From NCBI GenBank assembly GCA_024305405.1, contig JAKNDB010000087.1:3102501-3166500 (forward strand): a stretch of 64,000 nt of DNA, given 5' to 3'. The position numbers and the translations under genes are program-made. Below the pieces are notes generated by a model. The model was given only the letters and a program-made list of their open reading frames with translations, made no database searches and was not told where the DNA came from. This document shows, in pieces, positions 27,556 to 41,859 of this stretch. The DNA is from Dirofilaria immitis (lineage: Eukaryota; Nematoda; Chromadorea; Rhabditida; Onchocercidae). Positions within the stretch are counted from its first letter, which is position 1. Each line of letters begins with the position of its first letter.

Positions 27556-30500
27556 TTATCCACCATAAATTACTTTTACATCTACTGGTGCATTATTATC
27601 TTGCATTACCTTTGATATCACCGAATAACCTGAAATAAATTATCTTACTTAAATTGGTTCAATTGTCTTATTTTACAATAGATTCAGATTATGAATGAGG
27701 AAATGTATGAGAGCTATATACATTTCTGCAAAAAAGATTTATCGAACAAATAGATCATATTAATTATCTTGCGGTGATGTGTATCACGAAGTTGATATGT
27801 ACTAAAAAATGTTGGATTTTTGAAATTCTATTCATCTATTTTTAAGTTATTAAACTTTTTGGTTTCAATTCTGATTTTATTTGGAATGAATGGACGAATT
27901 TGAGTTTTCAGTTTTATTTGAAATGTAATGCAAGCAGTAATGAAACCAAATGATACAAATTTTAATTTGTCCTTTTCTGATTTCCATTTTTTTAGTTTTC
28001 AGTTTCTAAGTTCATAAAAATTTAGAAAAGCTATATAGATTAGCCAATCCAAAGTTTGAACATGAGTGAATCATAAACATAGTCTAAAATGAAATGAGAA
28101 AATGCTTTGAAATAAAAATTAAGTATTAAAAATAAGCGTCATTCATTTTGGAAAAGTATCACAAAACTTTAAACTTATATCATTGAACATTATAAAAATT
28201 AATTTCAATTTTCATTATTAATTTTGATTGAAACTGAAATTTATATTAGCATCATTTGTTATAATTAAAATTATTAATATTCCAAAGTAAAGATGTAAAA
28301 TATTAACTAAAATTATAAATTTTGACATTCTCACCATTCATTTCATGTATAGCCTTAAGGCCAATTCCATGATTAGCTATCGTTCGTAAGCATTGCGTGG
28401 CCCGTATCTGAATTCTCTCACAATAAGTGATATATGTCCGATTGTTTGTTACCATTAATGAAAGCAAAAAGTTAACTGCTCTTGGCCAATTAATGCTTCA
28501 ATGTAAGCACCATTTGCGAGACTGATAAAAATTGTCAGCAGCTGAAATTTTAATTTTATTCATAGTAAAATAAAAGAATTTTCAGGAAAACAAAAAACTA
28601 ATTTATTGATTTTTACAGCCATTAAAATAAAATCAGATCACCTGTTCCTGAATGAATACATTATGACATTTCGGTCGTTTATAAGCTTGAACGAAGCGTT
28701 TAATGGCATTATGCTCATAAAGGATATCAATCGTTCCGCTTTCTTGCATGGTAATATTTGCCAATGCCGCTAATGCTAACAGCAATGATTCTGCTAACTT
28801 ACATTTATCAACAATTTCTAAAATTTGCTCTTAATATAATTGGAAAATTATGAAACCAAAATTACAATGTTAACTATATCCTTTAAAACGATAGCTATTA
28901 CTGGATTAAAGGTCAAAAAGTGATAAATAGATATATCCATTTTAAAGGGAAAAATAAACTGGGTTAAAGGTCAAAAAGTGATAAATAGATATATCCATTT
29001 TAAAGGAAAAATTTAGTCTGTGATGATAATTTGTATACGATATGCAACGACATTATAGCTTCTAAAATGAAATCTTGAGTAAATTTAATAAAAACGGAAT
29101 AAAAATAGTTAGATATCATTTAGAACTGTCTAATTCAGGATTCGGGATTAAAAGTAAACTATTAAGCTAATAAAAGGTACCGAGAATTCGTATAACAATT
29201 CTTGGCATCAAATTACCGAGCCGAACATAATTTTGATCAGAATTTGTTAACTGTGTTAATATACCAGCTGCTTCTGCTGAGCAAGCTATCGTGGAGGTTA
29301 ATAATAAATGAATGATCAATCCAAACTTATTGAGCTGAAAGAATTTTTAGTAATATTTAGAAGATTTTTGATGTTTGTATATTTGAAATTCACTAATCTG
29401 AATTCAGCCTAAAATTCATTAATCTAAATTCAATGTTTTTTGATTTTTATTATAATACTTTTCTTCATTTAAATATTAATCCATCGCTTCAGATATCTAT
29501 TCTTCTCTTTCCTATGCTAATTAATATAATTAATCTTCAATTCACGACTAAAGCCCCTCCCTTCCCCCAAACAAGGATGCATGCTTGAATGAAAAAAATT
29601 TGAATATATTTATTAATGAATATTACTGTCAGAGAAAAATCGATATAGCTATATATAATAATTTTATCTAAATAACAAGCCACTTATATTTCGAAAATTT
29701 ACCTATTCTATCATTCATTCAAATTTAATACATATCTAAATTTCTCGAGATTTCAAGCACTTATAATCCATGTCTTCAAAATCTGGTAAATTAATTTATA
29801 TATAACTTTAAAACTAAGTTTACATTCAATGATTAAAAATATAATGTGTAAATTAGCTTTTACTCACATAGCTATTTTCCGATTAGAAGAATTGTATAAT
29901 AATCTATGCTTATATCATGATGTATCCATCGATTCTCATCTTTATATCCAAATTTGTATCATAGATATACCTATCTGTTCACGTCCCTATACTCATTTAA
30001 ATATCAGGAAAGATTCCCTTCTCCTCCCAGTAAATTATTCTTTCTCCTTGATCAACTATAAAAGAGAAATATCATAATTTATTTAAGGCAGCCCTCTTTT
30101 GATCAGTGCTAGACTAAAAGGTTTCTATTCTCATTCAACTCTATTTATTAATAAATAAATATCCGAACTTTCTACTACATAAGGTTAGTGCCTTGTTGCT
30201 GTATCTAAGCTAAACTCTTCCTAATCATATATCCCTTAAAATAAAAGAAAACAATTTCTCTCCAAAGATGATCAGCGTTCACTTCTGTATTCGACTGCGT
30301 CTGAATCAAAGTTCTCTTCAATCAAATTCAAGAAATTCACAACAATTATGAAGTTTCAACAAATTTAATTTATAAATTCGACAAGAATATTTATTTGTAG
30401 GCTATTGCAAATGATGAAGTTTTGATTTATGATGTACAAAATGACACAATTTACTTTCCGGAACATCTGAATATTGCAGTATGCGAAAGTACGAAACTTA

Positions 30501-33500
30501 CCGCTAAAAGTTTCGATGCACCTCGATAGTTACTGCAGAGAATGGCTAAAGATCGAAGTAGGAGTCGAAGAATTCCATTTGAAACTGATGGTACTTCACA
30601 AAAATGCAACAAAGAATCTAAGCCACCATACTAAAATAGTAGATGGTTTTTTAGAAACAAATTTTTTAATACTTAATAAAAAATAAGTTCCGAATTATAA
30701 GATTTGTCTAAGATTGAACTCTTATCGATTGAAATGAAACTATAAATCAATTATCTCAGAGTTTTAATTAAAGGATTTTGTATCTTGTGAAATGTTCGTA
30801 ATTTCTTTCTCCAGCATTTATTTTGAATTTTGTGAAAAATCGATAAATTGCATATTCTAGTATTAATAGCTTATTTATACTATACCTGTATAATAATATG
30901 ACAAGTTCTGTCATCAAAAAGCATTAAATATATGAGATGTTCAAGAGCAGTGACTAATAGTCGATCCCGATTGGTACATTCTGCCAGATAAGCTGATATT
31001 ATCTTTGCAAATATTGTTAAAATTTCATGAATTATTTTTCGTAATAGAACAATTAAAAATTAGATGCAATAACAGGTCTTTCTCGATAGTGTTCTTTTGA
31101 TTCCAAGTTGAAAATCATCCGTCGTACTGTTGTGATATCCTTAAAAAATGAACGATTTCAAAATATGAGATAAAAATATCGACAAATCTGCTGCAATTAA
31201 AATCTATCTAAAGATGAACTTAGGATATTATTTTCGTTAATAAATCAATATTTACATAATTCTCAATTTTAATTTAATTATTAATAACAATTACTAATTG
31301 TTATTAATAATCACTCAAATAATTATTAAAATTAGTTAAGATCAGAATTTTACTAATTCTCATTACAGTTAATAAGTTGAATCATTAATTATAATTTATA
31401 ATAACGTGAAAAACATCTATTGTTAAATTGATATGCATGCTTGTTCAATGATCGTAGTAAAGGTAAAAACGTATAATCAGTATACTTACGTGGGTGGAAA
31501 GAAATGTAAAGCACGGTGAGCATTGAATTGTAGCGATTAATACTTTTGCTTCACATATTATGTTACTGGTCCATTTTTCATTAATTTCGTCATTTAATGC
31601 TATATGAAACGTGCTGCATACACGTAATACGTGATCAATTGTATCTTGAAATCTACCATTTGCTTACTTTTCCATATTTATAAATTCCATATTATCGTAC
31701 AAAAAAAGCGTGATCTTATTGATCGATCAATGGATCAGAACACATGAAATTGATTTATTACTATGAATGATGCTGAATTATAGTAATAAAGTCTGTTAAA
31801 CTAAGTTAGGTATGCCAATAAAAATTGATTTGAAGGAATGTAAATTCGATAGTTCGTATGTCTGATGTCCTGTACAAATATTTTCAAGTTTTGATCGAAA
31901 ACTAAGTTTCCAAAACTCACTAGCTATTCGTGCATAAGTTGGCAAACTATTTTCTGGAAATGTCTTATTACAGTCGAGCGGATCCTTAGATGAATAATTT
32001 TGGAAACTTAATTCTGTTGATCCTTGTCTCCGATCTACACTGCTATTAGCGCTTGAAGCAACTGATTCAAATGTCGCCGTTACTTCGGTTAACTTCGTGT
32101 CAGTAATACCATCATCACTAACATTACCAGAATATCTGCAAAAGTAAATATACAGAAAGAGTTATTCTGAAACCGATTATGCAAAATTATTCCTAATTTT
32201 TAAATCATTATCACCTCGAAACATGTGAAATCGATTTGATCACTTTTGAACTTGTTGGTGCATTAAACAGTACCTGTAATGCAGTTTATCGATTAAAGAA
32301 AACTCGAGAATTCAAGCATGAAATAATTAATACATTATTATGATTTGTTCGTTTGCTATAATCACTACCCATGATTATCGTGTTAATTATCATTATTGTT
32401 ATTATGATTTCTATGAAATTTTATTTATCATATAAAACAAAGCTGCTTTCGAAAATTGATCCCGACCATAACTATCCATTGAATCAGATTTTTGTTTGAC
32501 CTCATTTTTTCCTATAATTTTTCTATTTAATTAAATAAATTTTTGAAAAATTTACTCGAGAAATTGATATTTCAGAAGCAAAAATTTTTAAAATTAGAAG
32601 AGCTGATGCAGATCTAACATCGTCAACTGCAAAACCTTAAGGTTAAATGAATAATAGTTTAAATATCATTATACAGAACAAATAATAAATATCAATCTGT
32701 ATTAAAATCGTTGTCGATGGCTTCTTAAATTTTGCGGGAAGTGTAACTGATGACTGTGAATCATTTTTTCAGTAGCTAAGTCGTTAGAATAATCCCCTGA
32801 TTTAACACTATCATATTTTTGGAAACAATCGAATTGTTTCTCATGCACCGTTTCGTAGTTATTCAGATTGCTGTTGATTTTTGTATGATGTAGTGACAAT
32901 TGATTAGCAGGATTTGGTTGACTTATTGGACATATTAGCCTTTGATTATTTGCAATAGATACGGATTGATTATCCTGTTTCGTTATCCACTGATCATTAT
33001 CATTTTTTGATGAAGATTCAGTAATCTGAAATTATGAAAATAAGCAACATTTTTATAGAAACAAATCAAATTTCATTTCATATTATCATAAAATTTATAT
33101 GATAATATTAAGATATATTATGATAAATGATTATTCCGAAGTCAGTAGTAAACAATTACAGGAAAATTATATTTTAAACATAACATTATCCTTGTGATAG
33201 CTCCAAATTCTATATGAAAAAAAAGGATCTCTTTTAGTACCAACAGGTAAAACATAAAGATTATTAATATCGAACAAACGATGTATTTGTAGCTGTTTCA
33301 GGTATGTAAAAATACCAGTAAACAATGAATATTGAACATGTATGTCCATTTCCATAAAAATTGTATAGTATAATATAATTTCATTCATTTCACTTTACCG
33401 TTTTTATTCCACTATTTGGCTTACGATCAATTTCAGCCATTTCGTTTTTCCATTGTTTTTGTTGTTGTTGAAGTTGTAATTTATCTAATCTTTGTGATTT

Positions 33501-35254
33501 ACGACGTAATTTATACTTATATCCGCGACCTCTGATGGAAATTTTCGGTGTAAGAGCTCGATTTGTAAAACAAAAATTGGTTTTTCTATTATATGCAGGT
33601 ATCATAGGCACCACAGATGCGTCGGATTCGTTTGCGAATATTTCGTTGGGAACAGAATCATATTCTGATTCCGCCTTATCACTCTTATACATGTTATTGT
33701 TCTCAGAATCGCTACAAGATTTCACATGAATAAACACTGATATTGGTGCTAGACTGCATCTAAAACTATACATTGTTGTTGTTTTGTTGTTTTATTAGAG
33801 CATTAAAATTAGTTTTTAAAAATAAATACTGAAAAGGAAATTTCAAATATTTCAATATAAACTTTTTTAATTAATTTTTCAATTTTTAAAGATTACATAT
33901 GTTTTATTATGTTCTATTCTTATTATTCAATTTAACTAACTCTGCAGGAGCGATTTTTGTTTCATCAAGTTGATACGATATCGTGGCACGATATTTTTCA
34001 TTATTCATCGTCAATATTGGCGTTGAAGCAGTCATAACATATTCCGAACATGAAGACTTCATTCGGGCAATGAATCGTTTCGGTTTCACTGGTGCTAGCG
34101 AACTGCAACTTACAATATTGGAATAAAAAAAACTTTGGAAATCTGAATTTTACAATTTTTAGGTTTTAACCGCTTAATTTTGATCTTCAGACAATTTAAA
34201 AACAGAGGAAATAATTTTAATTTCATTTAAGTTTCAAAGGAAAATTATATATTACTCTGATAAGGCTGCAATAAAATGGACAATAAATTGATTCTTAGCC
34301 AAACGAAGTTAGCGTCCAAATTTTATAGCAACAAAATTTGAAAATATCGAAAAATTTCTATTTTGAAAATAAATCTTTCAAAATAAATTATTTTTGCAAT
34401 TCTTTATTTCATAGCTTATGATTAAAATGACAAGGAATGAATAAAATTAAAAATTAAGTTAATAATATTTCAGAATTATAATCAGACATAATATTTCATC
34501 ACATGTATTGAATTTCGAGATTTTTAAGCCGAGACTGTTAATTTCATTATTCGGTCAATAATAAAGATGGATGGACGTAAAGTGGACAATAAAATGAACA
34601 ACATGGAAGCAATTTGTAAGCATATGGAATATGCTGGCTGAAGTTTTATTTAAAAGCATATTTATTTCAGAATTACTTTTATTTGCATTCTACACTTTCG
34701 TATTTATACTCATATCATTATTTTATGCAAATTATCAATTTATTAATATGTGATCTTATAGATTGTAAGTTACTGAGTAATTAAATTTGAAACAATTCGA
34801 GAATACGCGACTATTTGATGATATTTAAGAAAAACCTTCTAAATTTAAATGTTCAAAGCGTCTCAACATTAGTCACTCATAATTTAAAAACTGGTAAGAG
34901 ATTTAAATTGAAATAAATCAAGTACTGAATAGTAAAGGATAGTTCTCTAGTCACTCATAATTTAAAAAACTGGTAAGAGATTTAAATTGAAATAAATCAA
35001 GTATTGAATAGTAAAGGATAATTCTCTGGCAAATACCTTCTATGATCTAAATGAATTAGCTTAGTATGATTCTGGCAATGATCTGATGCCACCAATGAAT
35101 GCTGTTGCTCGGTAGCGTCCAAAAATGATTTAGCATATAAAATGAAGACACATTCCAGTTCATTGGCTGTTGTCAATTCCGTAAACCATTCTTGAATATT
35201 GCGTGGCCCTTCATTATACAAAGCATCAACTGTCTTTACGGGTACTTTCGCCAT
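27556..35254 (-). CDS. insc-1: Inscuteable homologue (spindle-orientation adaptor), one apparent frameshift
   Basis: Inscuteable links the Par complex to LGN/Pins at the cell cortex and orients the mitotic spindle. Exons in transcript order: 35254-35037, 34102-33941, 33759-33399, 33025-about 32807, 32273-32215, 32135-31921, 31644-31490, 31139-31074, 31002-30886, 29334-29181, 28829-28642, 28541-28335, 27629-27556; about 731 residues. The N-terminus carries IQEWFTELTTANELECVFIL, matching the LGN-binding segment of INSC (W, EL, EC spacing). The middle is Ser/Asn/Gln-rich. The C-terminal half forms armadillo repeats in the same order as human INSC, for example CSAEAAGILTQLTNSDQNYV and LLLALAALANIT. 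The end of the fourth exon is uncertain. The exon 28541-28335 is one base short of the expected phase: the frame shifts near 28480 between IEALIGQE and AVNFLLSLM. The C-terminus is shorter than in vertebrates. Confidence 0.87.
28901..29015. repeat. Tandem duplication, period 58 bp
   Basis: Two near-identical copies starting at 28901 and 28959, inside an Inscuteable intron. Confidence 0.95.
33941..34102 (-). other. In-frame cassette exon of the Inscuteable gene
   Basis: 162 bases, entering and leaving in phase 2, so it can be included or skipped without a frame change. It begins SLAPVKPKRFIARMKSSCSE, which resembles the start of the next exon (CSLAPISVFIHVKSCSDSE), so the two may derive from an exon duplication. 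Confidence 0.55.
34871..35027. repeat. Tandem duplication, period 78 bp
   Basis: Two copies starting AGTCACTCATAATTT at 34871 and 34949, inside the first Inscuteable intron and ending close to the exon 1 donor at 35036. Confidence 0.95.
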
Positions 35255-38200
35255 TGCTTATTCTCAAGTAAATGAAATTTAAAATTTCAATAAAATAAAA
35301 CTACAAAAACTTTCAAACGTGTATTCGAGCGTTACATACAAAAACATTATTATCTCATTTTTATTTAGCAGATAATTTCATAGTCAAAATGATATTGCAA
35401 GATAGTAAACAAAATATCCATTCCGATAGTTGCTAGATATATTGGGAGTAGCAATGATGTTGATTAATAGGAATCTCATATATGCTATAAGAATCACTCA
35501 TATACTGATTAATGTATCAGATTAAACATATTGATTAGTTAGATAGTACTTTGAAACTTTTTTCGAGATTATTTTGCTTGATCCATTCTGATCGCCGCTA
35601 ATAAATATATTAAAGCTATGTCAATTTGAAAGACAATTCTGATGATTATTCTGATGATATGTAAAATCTCATAATAAAAAGACGATGAAATGAATAAAAA
35701 TACGAATCAAAATTTTGCATTAAAAATTTTAATCAGAAATTCTTTTGAAATTTGGAAAAAATCCTTCAAAAAATATTAGCTTTCTTGACTAAACACATAT
35801 AACAAAATATTTAAAACATAAATAAATCCAGATTGCATCACGAGATCATATAACAATTGTATATGAAGGAAAACAAACAAATGATTAATTTAGAAAATCG
35901 CCAAATGATGAAAATGTATTTGTAAATTTTTAAAAGCTTGATCATTCAATTTTGAAAGATTGCAAAATAAAGTTATTATTTTTCATACGTTTACTATTTA
36001 TCATCTTGCTAATTTGAAGGAGGATAATTATCATAATTCTTAAATTTGATATTTCGTTAAAATCAAAAGTTCGATTTGATTTTTTAAAAAGACTGGAATA
36101 GAACATTTTGAAGCAAATATGAAAGTGCGGTAATAAAAATTTTATAGCTATCAAGAACTTCCAAACTTTATAATTATCATTTAATAGGAATTTAGGTTTC
36201 CAATATTCTAAATTTCTGGACTTCAACAATGATAAAAATATGCCTTACATAATTCTATTTAGATATTTTGATAGGACCTTATGTATTACCGAATTAGAAA
36301 ATATTCTATTCCTTTGCAATATTCTTTCCTTCAAAAAATGAAATAAATAGATAATTAGATGATGGAAATAAATAAATGAATCTATTAGTTGAGATAGGAA
36401 TAATATTGTAAAACTAAAAATTTCTTTCTATTATTGCCAATGGAAAATAATAAAAATTCTTCTAACAAAATAGAAAAATTATAATAGAAAAACTATTTTG
36501 TCTAGAAAGACAGAGAGGTAAGAAGAGAAAGGAAACCAATATTATTGAAAAAATATGACTTAGTAAGAATAAGAAAATTTTGATCATCATGCGGGAAAGG
36601 AGGATATCACATTACCGCGGACTAATTGAACATTAGTTCAATCATCTGATAAAAGAATTATTGGAAACAAATATATCATTACAATACTCCTTTTTATCAT
36701 TAGCATATTTATCGCCAAAATACTTGTAATATTTTATACTATTTATTTTTACGTGTTATGTGTGAAAATGGCTTATACAAAAAATTCAAAAAGAATAATT
36801 GGATGAAAGTGTGAATCATATTTTGTTAAGTATAAAAGCTAGCAATCGTCAACATCAACAGCATTGATAAAAAGTAGATTGATTGATTACTTCATATTAG
36901 ATGGTTTTTATTAACAAAACTAATGCTACAATGATTGTCAATAATTTGATCGACAGCACTGATAAAAAATAGATTGATTGATTATATCATATCAGATAAG
37001 TTTCATTTAACATCGCTAGCATCATTATGCTTATCCCGAAAGACTGTTAGAATCTTATTTAGTCTGCATGCATAAATTAGAGTGAGTTCAATTTACATCT
37101 AAATAGTGTTGGAAATGAACGAAATCTTTTAAGTATATATGTATTCAAGTATAAGTTCATGGGAATGATCAATAATAGCTAGCATAATTGAATGGGTGTT
37201 TAAAAAAGATAACAGTTGTAATAATTATAATAGATATGATAACGATCGAATGATCAGATAATACGGAATGGAACTATGAAGGACTCTGTAAGTTGAGGCA
37301 ATTTATTTGAAATATAATTTGTTAGATATGACAATTTATTACTATTACAATAATGAAATAAGCATAGATTAAGGTATTAAAAGAATAAGTAATTTTAAAC
37401 ATATACTAAATCTGTTTATTATAAATTATAAATAATTTATTTTTTGATCGGATAAATTGATGTTAAGTAGTTTAATATAAGTTTCAAGCAATCATAGTAA
37501 TTAAGTATCAGGAATGATAGCAATAATCATATTATGGCAATTATTTCAGATAATTAAACAAGTTCTAAATCTTTTATGTACGTTTTGATAACGCTGATAT
37601 CAATTAATGATAGTGATATTGAAAATAATAACAATGTTAGATAAGAGTGATGGTGTAGGTTGATTAAATGATATACTAATCATAAAATTACTTCATATAT
37701 AACAGGTTCTTAGGTCAAGATAACATATCTTAGTGATAAAATGGTGATGATGATGACAATAGAAACAGTTCTTAAACTAGTTTTAATTAATATATATCAA
37801 CGCTGCCATAAATATTTTTAATTTTATCCTGCAAATATCACTGTAATCATTTTAATCATCGCAATCATAATTCATCATTGTCCTCATTATTAACAAATTA
37901 ACGGCAATCAAATAAATTACTAATAATTGATTTTTTCAGAAGCGAACTATCATAATTCTTAATAATTTGCGCACAGCAGTAACTGACTGAAACTTTAATT
38001 TCTTTGAAAAAATCTTGATAAATCTTTTTTCGTCCTTTCGGTAACAGAAAAATATTTCTTGTCATTTTTCGGTCCCGGGTTTGTAATATTAAACGAAAAC
38101 TAACATTAAAGTTGAATAGAGAGATCAATCTATTACTTTAGTCTTTTTCCTTAATCTTAATCATCTTCATGGAATATTGTTGTCATTTTCAACTGATATC

Positions 38201-41200
38201 TTCCTCATATCACCAAAATTAATTTCAATCCTCCATGTTATAAAATATTGATATTTATGAATTGTGCAATAATTGATTATTCGCAAAATATTTAAATAAA
38301 TGCAATAATTAATAAATTGTTTTTAATTCAAAATACGTTGCTTTCGAGTTGAAGGACGAATAAAATCGGATTCTATTATTACACTGATCATACATTTAGA
38401 ATATCTCTTTAAATCACTCATAAAATTAATATCATTTATAATTGATGATACACAAAGTTCAATGATCTTATCAAAAATTGAACTAAAATGGCAGGAAGGA
38501 AATTGAACCTGTGACTTGAGTAAATAAGAAAATTGAAAACTAGAAGTATTCTCGATGTTGGCATATGTATCTTTTTATCCGTTCTATATCAATTCAACAA
38601 GCCTAATGAGTGTTACAATAATTTGCTATTTGCGTCATGGCATTTTAACTCTATAAGTTTGTTTTTATAAACGATGCATGCATTATTATCTATCAATTAA
38701 TTAACTCTTATCTGATTCATATAAGAAGATGGATAGGAATCTTAATGGAACTTCAGAAATAGATTCTGTCGCTCGTTCAAATTTTTTTTTCCTCAGCTAC
38801 AACAATGCATTAATATATCATTTTTTAATGAATTGAATTTTGATTTTTCCTGGTATCAATTATTGACTTGCTCAGGTAATCCAAAAGAATCTCTGCATGT
38901 TTTCTCTCCTACTAAAAAATTTATTTAGCAGTTTCATAACATAAAATAAATGCATATCGAAAATGAAACGAAGTAATATTTCAAAAAGATGATAAAGCGA
39001 AGGCTCTGATCTGTAAAAATCAATCGTTCTGTGTATTTATAATCAGTTGGTAAATTTAATTTATATTTGTACATTTCGCAATTTGCATTTAAGAGTAAAT
39101 GATAAAAGATTGCTTCTGATAAGTTTATTTCTTTTCTCATGAAACCTTATGTGCTAATTAATAAAAGAAAATTTATTCCATTTAAGATAAAAATCTGAGA
39201 TTTCAGAAGTAATATTGATGATATTTATTGACGATATGAGGAGGATTTCATAACAAATCATAAATATTTGAATGAAATTTGATTTTAATTTGTCTTCTCA
39301 AATCATTTTTTCAATTAATGAACATTACCTTTAACATAACAATTTCCTTGAAAAAATAAATTGATAATAAAAAATGTGTCTCTTAGAAGTTTAATTAATA
39401 GAAGTTCAAATATACAAAATGCACAATGTTATCGACAATGATGATCATCTGCTATGATAAGCTTGGCTTAATTTTCTAAATTTTCATGCTATAAATAAAA
39501 GAATAGTAAATGAAATAATTAATTGAAGTAATTGATATAATAAAAATATTGATAATAATAATAGTAATGGCGATAGTAATGATAATAATAATAATGTATG
39601 GTATTCCTTATTATTGATATGTTATATGATATATGAAAAGTTTGCTTTAACAGTTGCTCATCAGTCATTGTGTATTTTAACTATTGTCTATCATCATCAG
39701 TAGTATTTGTTGTTACTAACTAATACTGCTGAAAAGGAAAGAGTATGAATTGATGTTAAAGATAATAATAGTGATGATAGTTAGAGGAGTGATTATAATA
39801 ATGGAGAGGATAAAAGATAGCTAGCTAGCTATTCCTTGTCATTTATGAGAGCTAAACTTGAGAGATTTTTATGAAATTTGATCTTCATTAACTGATTCTA
39901 AAACTAGCCTATCAATTTAATTATATTTATCAAAATGCAGAAAAACTATTGAACAACTGGATTCTAATAAAAATGAAAAAGATTCATTTATAGCATCTTC
40001 CAAGTGATCATTATTAATATCCATCAGATTCTGATGAACTTTCCGAAAAATTGAGAACGATCAAACAAAAACTAACCTATAATCTCTTACTTGCTGTTTC
40101 TATCCCAGTTCTGAAATATAATTTTCTGGGTTTTATTTAACAATCTATCTTAAAATTAATGAGGTGTTATTTAAAAGATATTATCACAAATTCTTCGCAT
40201 GCTTCATTAAATATTTGAAAAGAAATTCGAATCCTGACAAGTGAACTTATGATATTAAATATCGTAAGCCATTTCGGAAGTAGTCATTTTCGAAGGAAGT
40301 AAAATTCAAGCAGACAAAAGACAAAAAGAATGTTTTAAATTTTCTATTACCAGATGAGCAGATGTTTCAAAGTACAATTTTGATTCCTCACAGATGGTCC
40401 TTTATCTTTTTTCATTAATAACAATATTGTCACTATTATTTTTGCCATCGTTGTTATTGTTAGTATCATCATTCCCACTTATTATTATTATTATATATCA
40501 TCTACTATTGCTTCTGTTATGTTGATTTGATCGTTCCTATAACTCATTCCATTGTTTCAGGTCGAGATTTCCGAATCTCCAAAATCGGAATTTAATGCTT
40601 AAAACTTCAGATTCCAGTATTTGAAATGAAAGAGAGAGAGAAGGAAGAAAGAACAGAGAAAAGGAAAAGAATTACAAAATTATTATCAGAACACCTGTTG
40701 TAAGATCTATTAGATTGTTCTTAATCAAGATTTTGGAATCTCCTTAATTCGAAATGGAATACAGAAATTTGTAGTGTAATATATCCTTTCATCCATTTCT
40801 TCTCATGTATTCTTGAAATCATTACAAGAATAAATTTCGTTGTCTTTTTTTTTTGCTATTTATCAGTAATTTCTCTAACAAAAGAATTTGTTGGTGGGTG
40901 ATTGATGGAAGAGAGAATATTCATTTGATCATTTCATCAAAATTATCTATCCTTATGTTCATTAAGATATCAATTATTTTTCAATTAAAAATTGTGGAAA
41001 TATACGGAAGGAACTTGAAACATTGGAACAAAATATGTATATATGTAGTCATTTCTGATAACAAGTTCTTTTATCCGTCATTATCTCCAGCTTCTTATCG
41101 ACGATGGTGACTGATGAACGATGACATCTAGTTTTTTTTTATTGACAGTCATCGATAACCAATGATATCTTCTTGAGACATTAAATTTTTCAAATAGTTC

Positions 41201-41859
41201 ACTCTTCGAATGAATTATGATAGAGTCACTGAATTGATAAATTCATTTCTGATTCTGTCATGATGGCATTGGAAAGCTTGTATCTGTTTAGGTGTGCTTG
41301 AAGGCTTTTCTTAAATTGCATTGATGGAAAGTACTGACTACAAATTTCGCTTTGAAAAATATGCTGCGGGATTTAACTGTTTTTTGAAGGAATGGGATAT
41401 TTTAAAAAGCAATATTATAAAATGTATTCTACGTTTGAGGCAATCCACTGAATTATTTCATTTTATCTATATAAAGTTTTAATATAGATATAAAGTTTTT
41501 CACTATATAAAGTTTTAATAATTTCTTCATTTTTAATATAGATTGTCGATAATTGATAACCTGAAACATCAGGTAGCTTAAGAAGGATCTGTATTGATAT
41601 CGGAACAATTTTAGATATATAATACATCGAAAAAGAGATGAGATAAAGGAAGAGAAAAGAAGTATGATATAATAAGCACATCATGAATTTGATTAAATGA
41701 TTAAGTCTTTTTTTTCACTTCTTCTAGTGATAAAAAAAAATATTTTATTATAAAAAAATTTTGACCCAAAATTTGTTTATTATTGTTCCTTCTGTATTTA
41801 CTTAACGGTTTTCCGCTCATTAAGGAATCGTTAGGTTTTATCATTGGAAAGATCAATAA
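35255..41859. other. Divergent intergenic region, no gene seen
   Basis: 6.6 kb between the start of the Inscuteable gene (-) and glutathione synthetase (+). Open frames on either strand are short, low in complexity and unlike any family. It must hold both promoters. It contains a diverged tandem duplication near 36856. Confidence 0.6.
36856..37012. repeat. Diverged tandem duplication, period about 95 bp
   Basis: ACAGCATTGATAAAAAGTAG at 36858 is repeated as ACAGCACTGATAAAAAATAG at 36953, each followed by GATTGATTGATTA and a similar stretch. Confidence 0.8.

Noticed and set aside
30474..30686. 70-codon plus-strand ORF
   Set aside because: Antisense within an Inscuteable intron; no family resemblance.
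33535..33729. 64-codon plus-strand ORF
   Set aside because: Shadow of the Inscuteable exon on the other strand.
38487..38520. tRNA or tRNA-derived SINE B-box-like sequence on the minus strand
   Set aside because: Only a partial match to the B box (GGTTCAATTTC); no foldable cloverleaf or A box seen.
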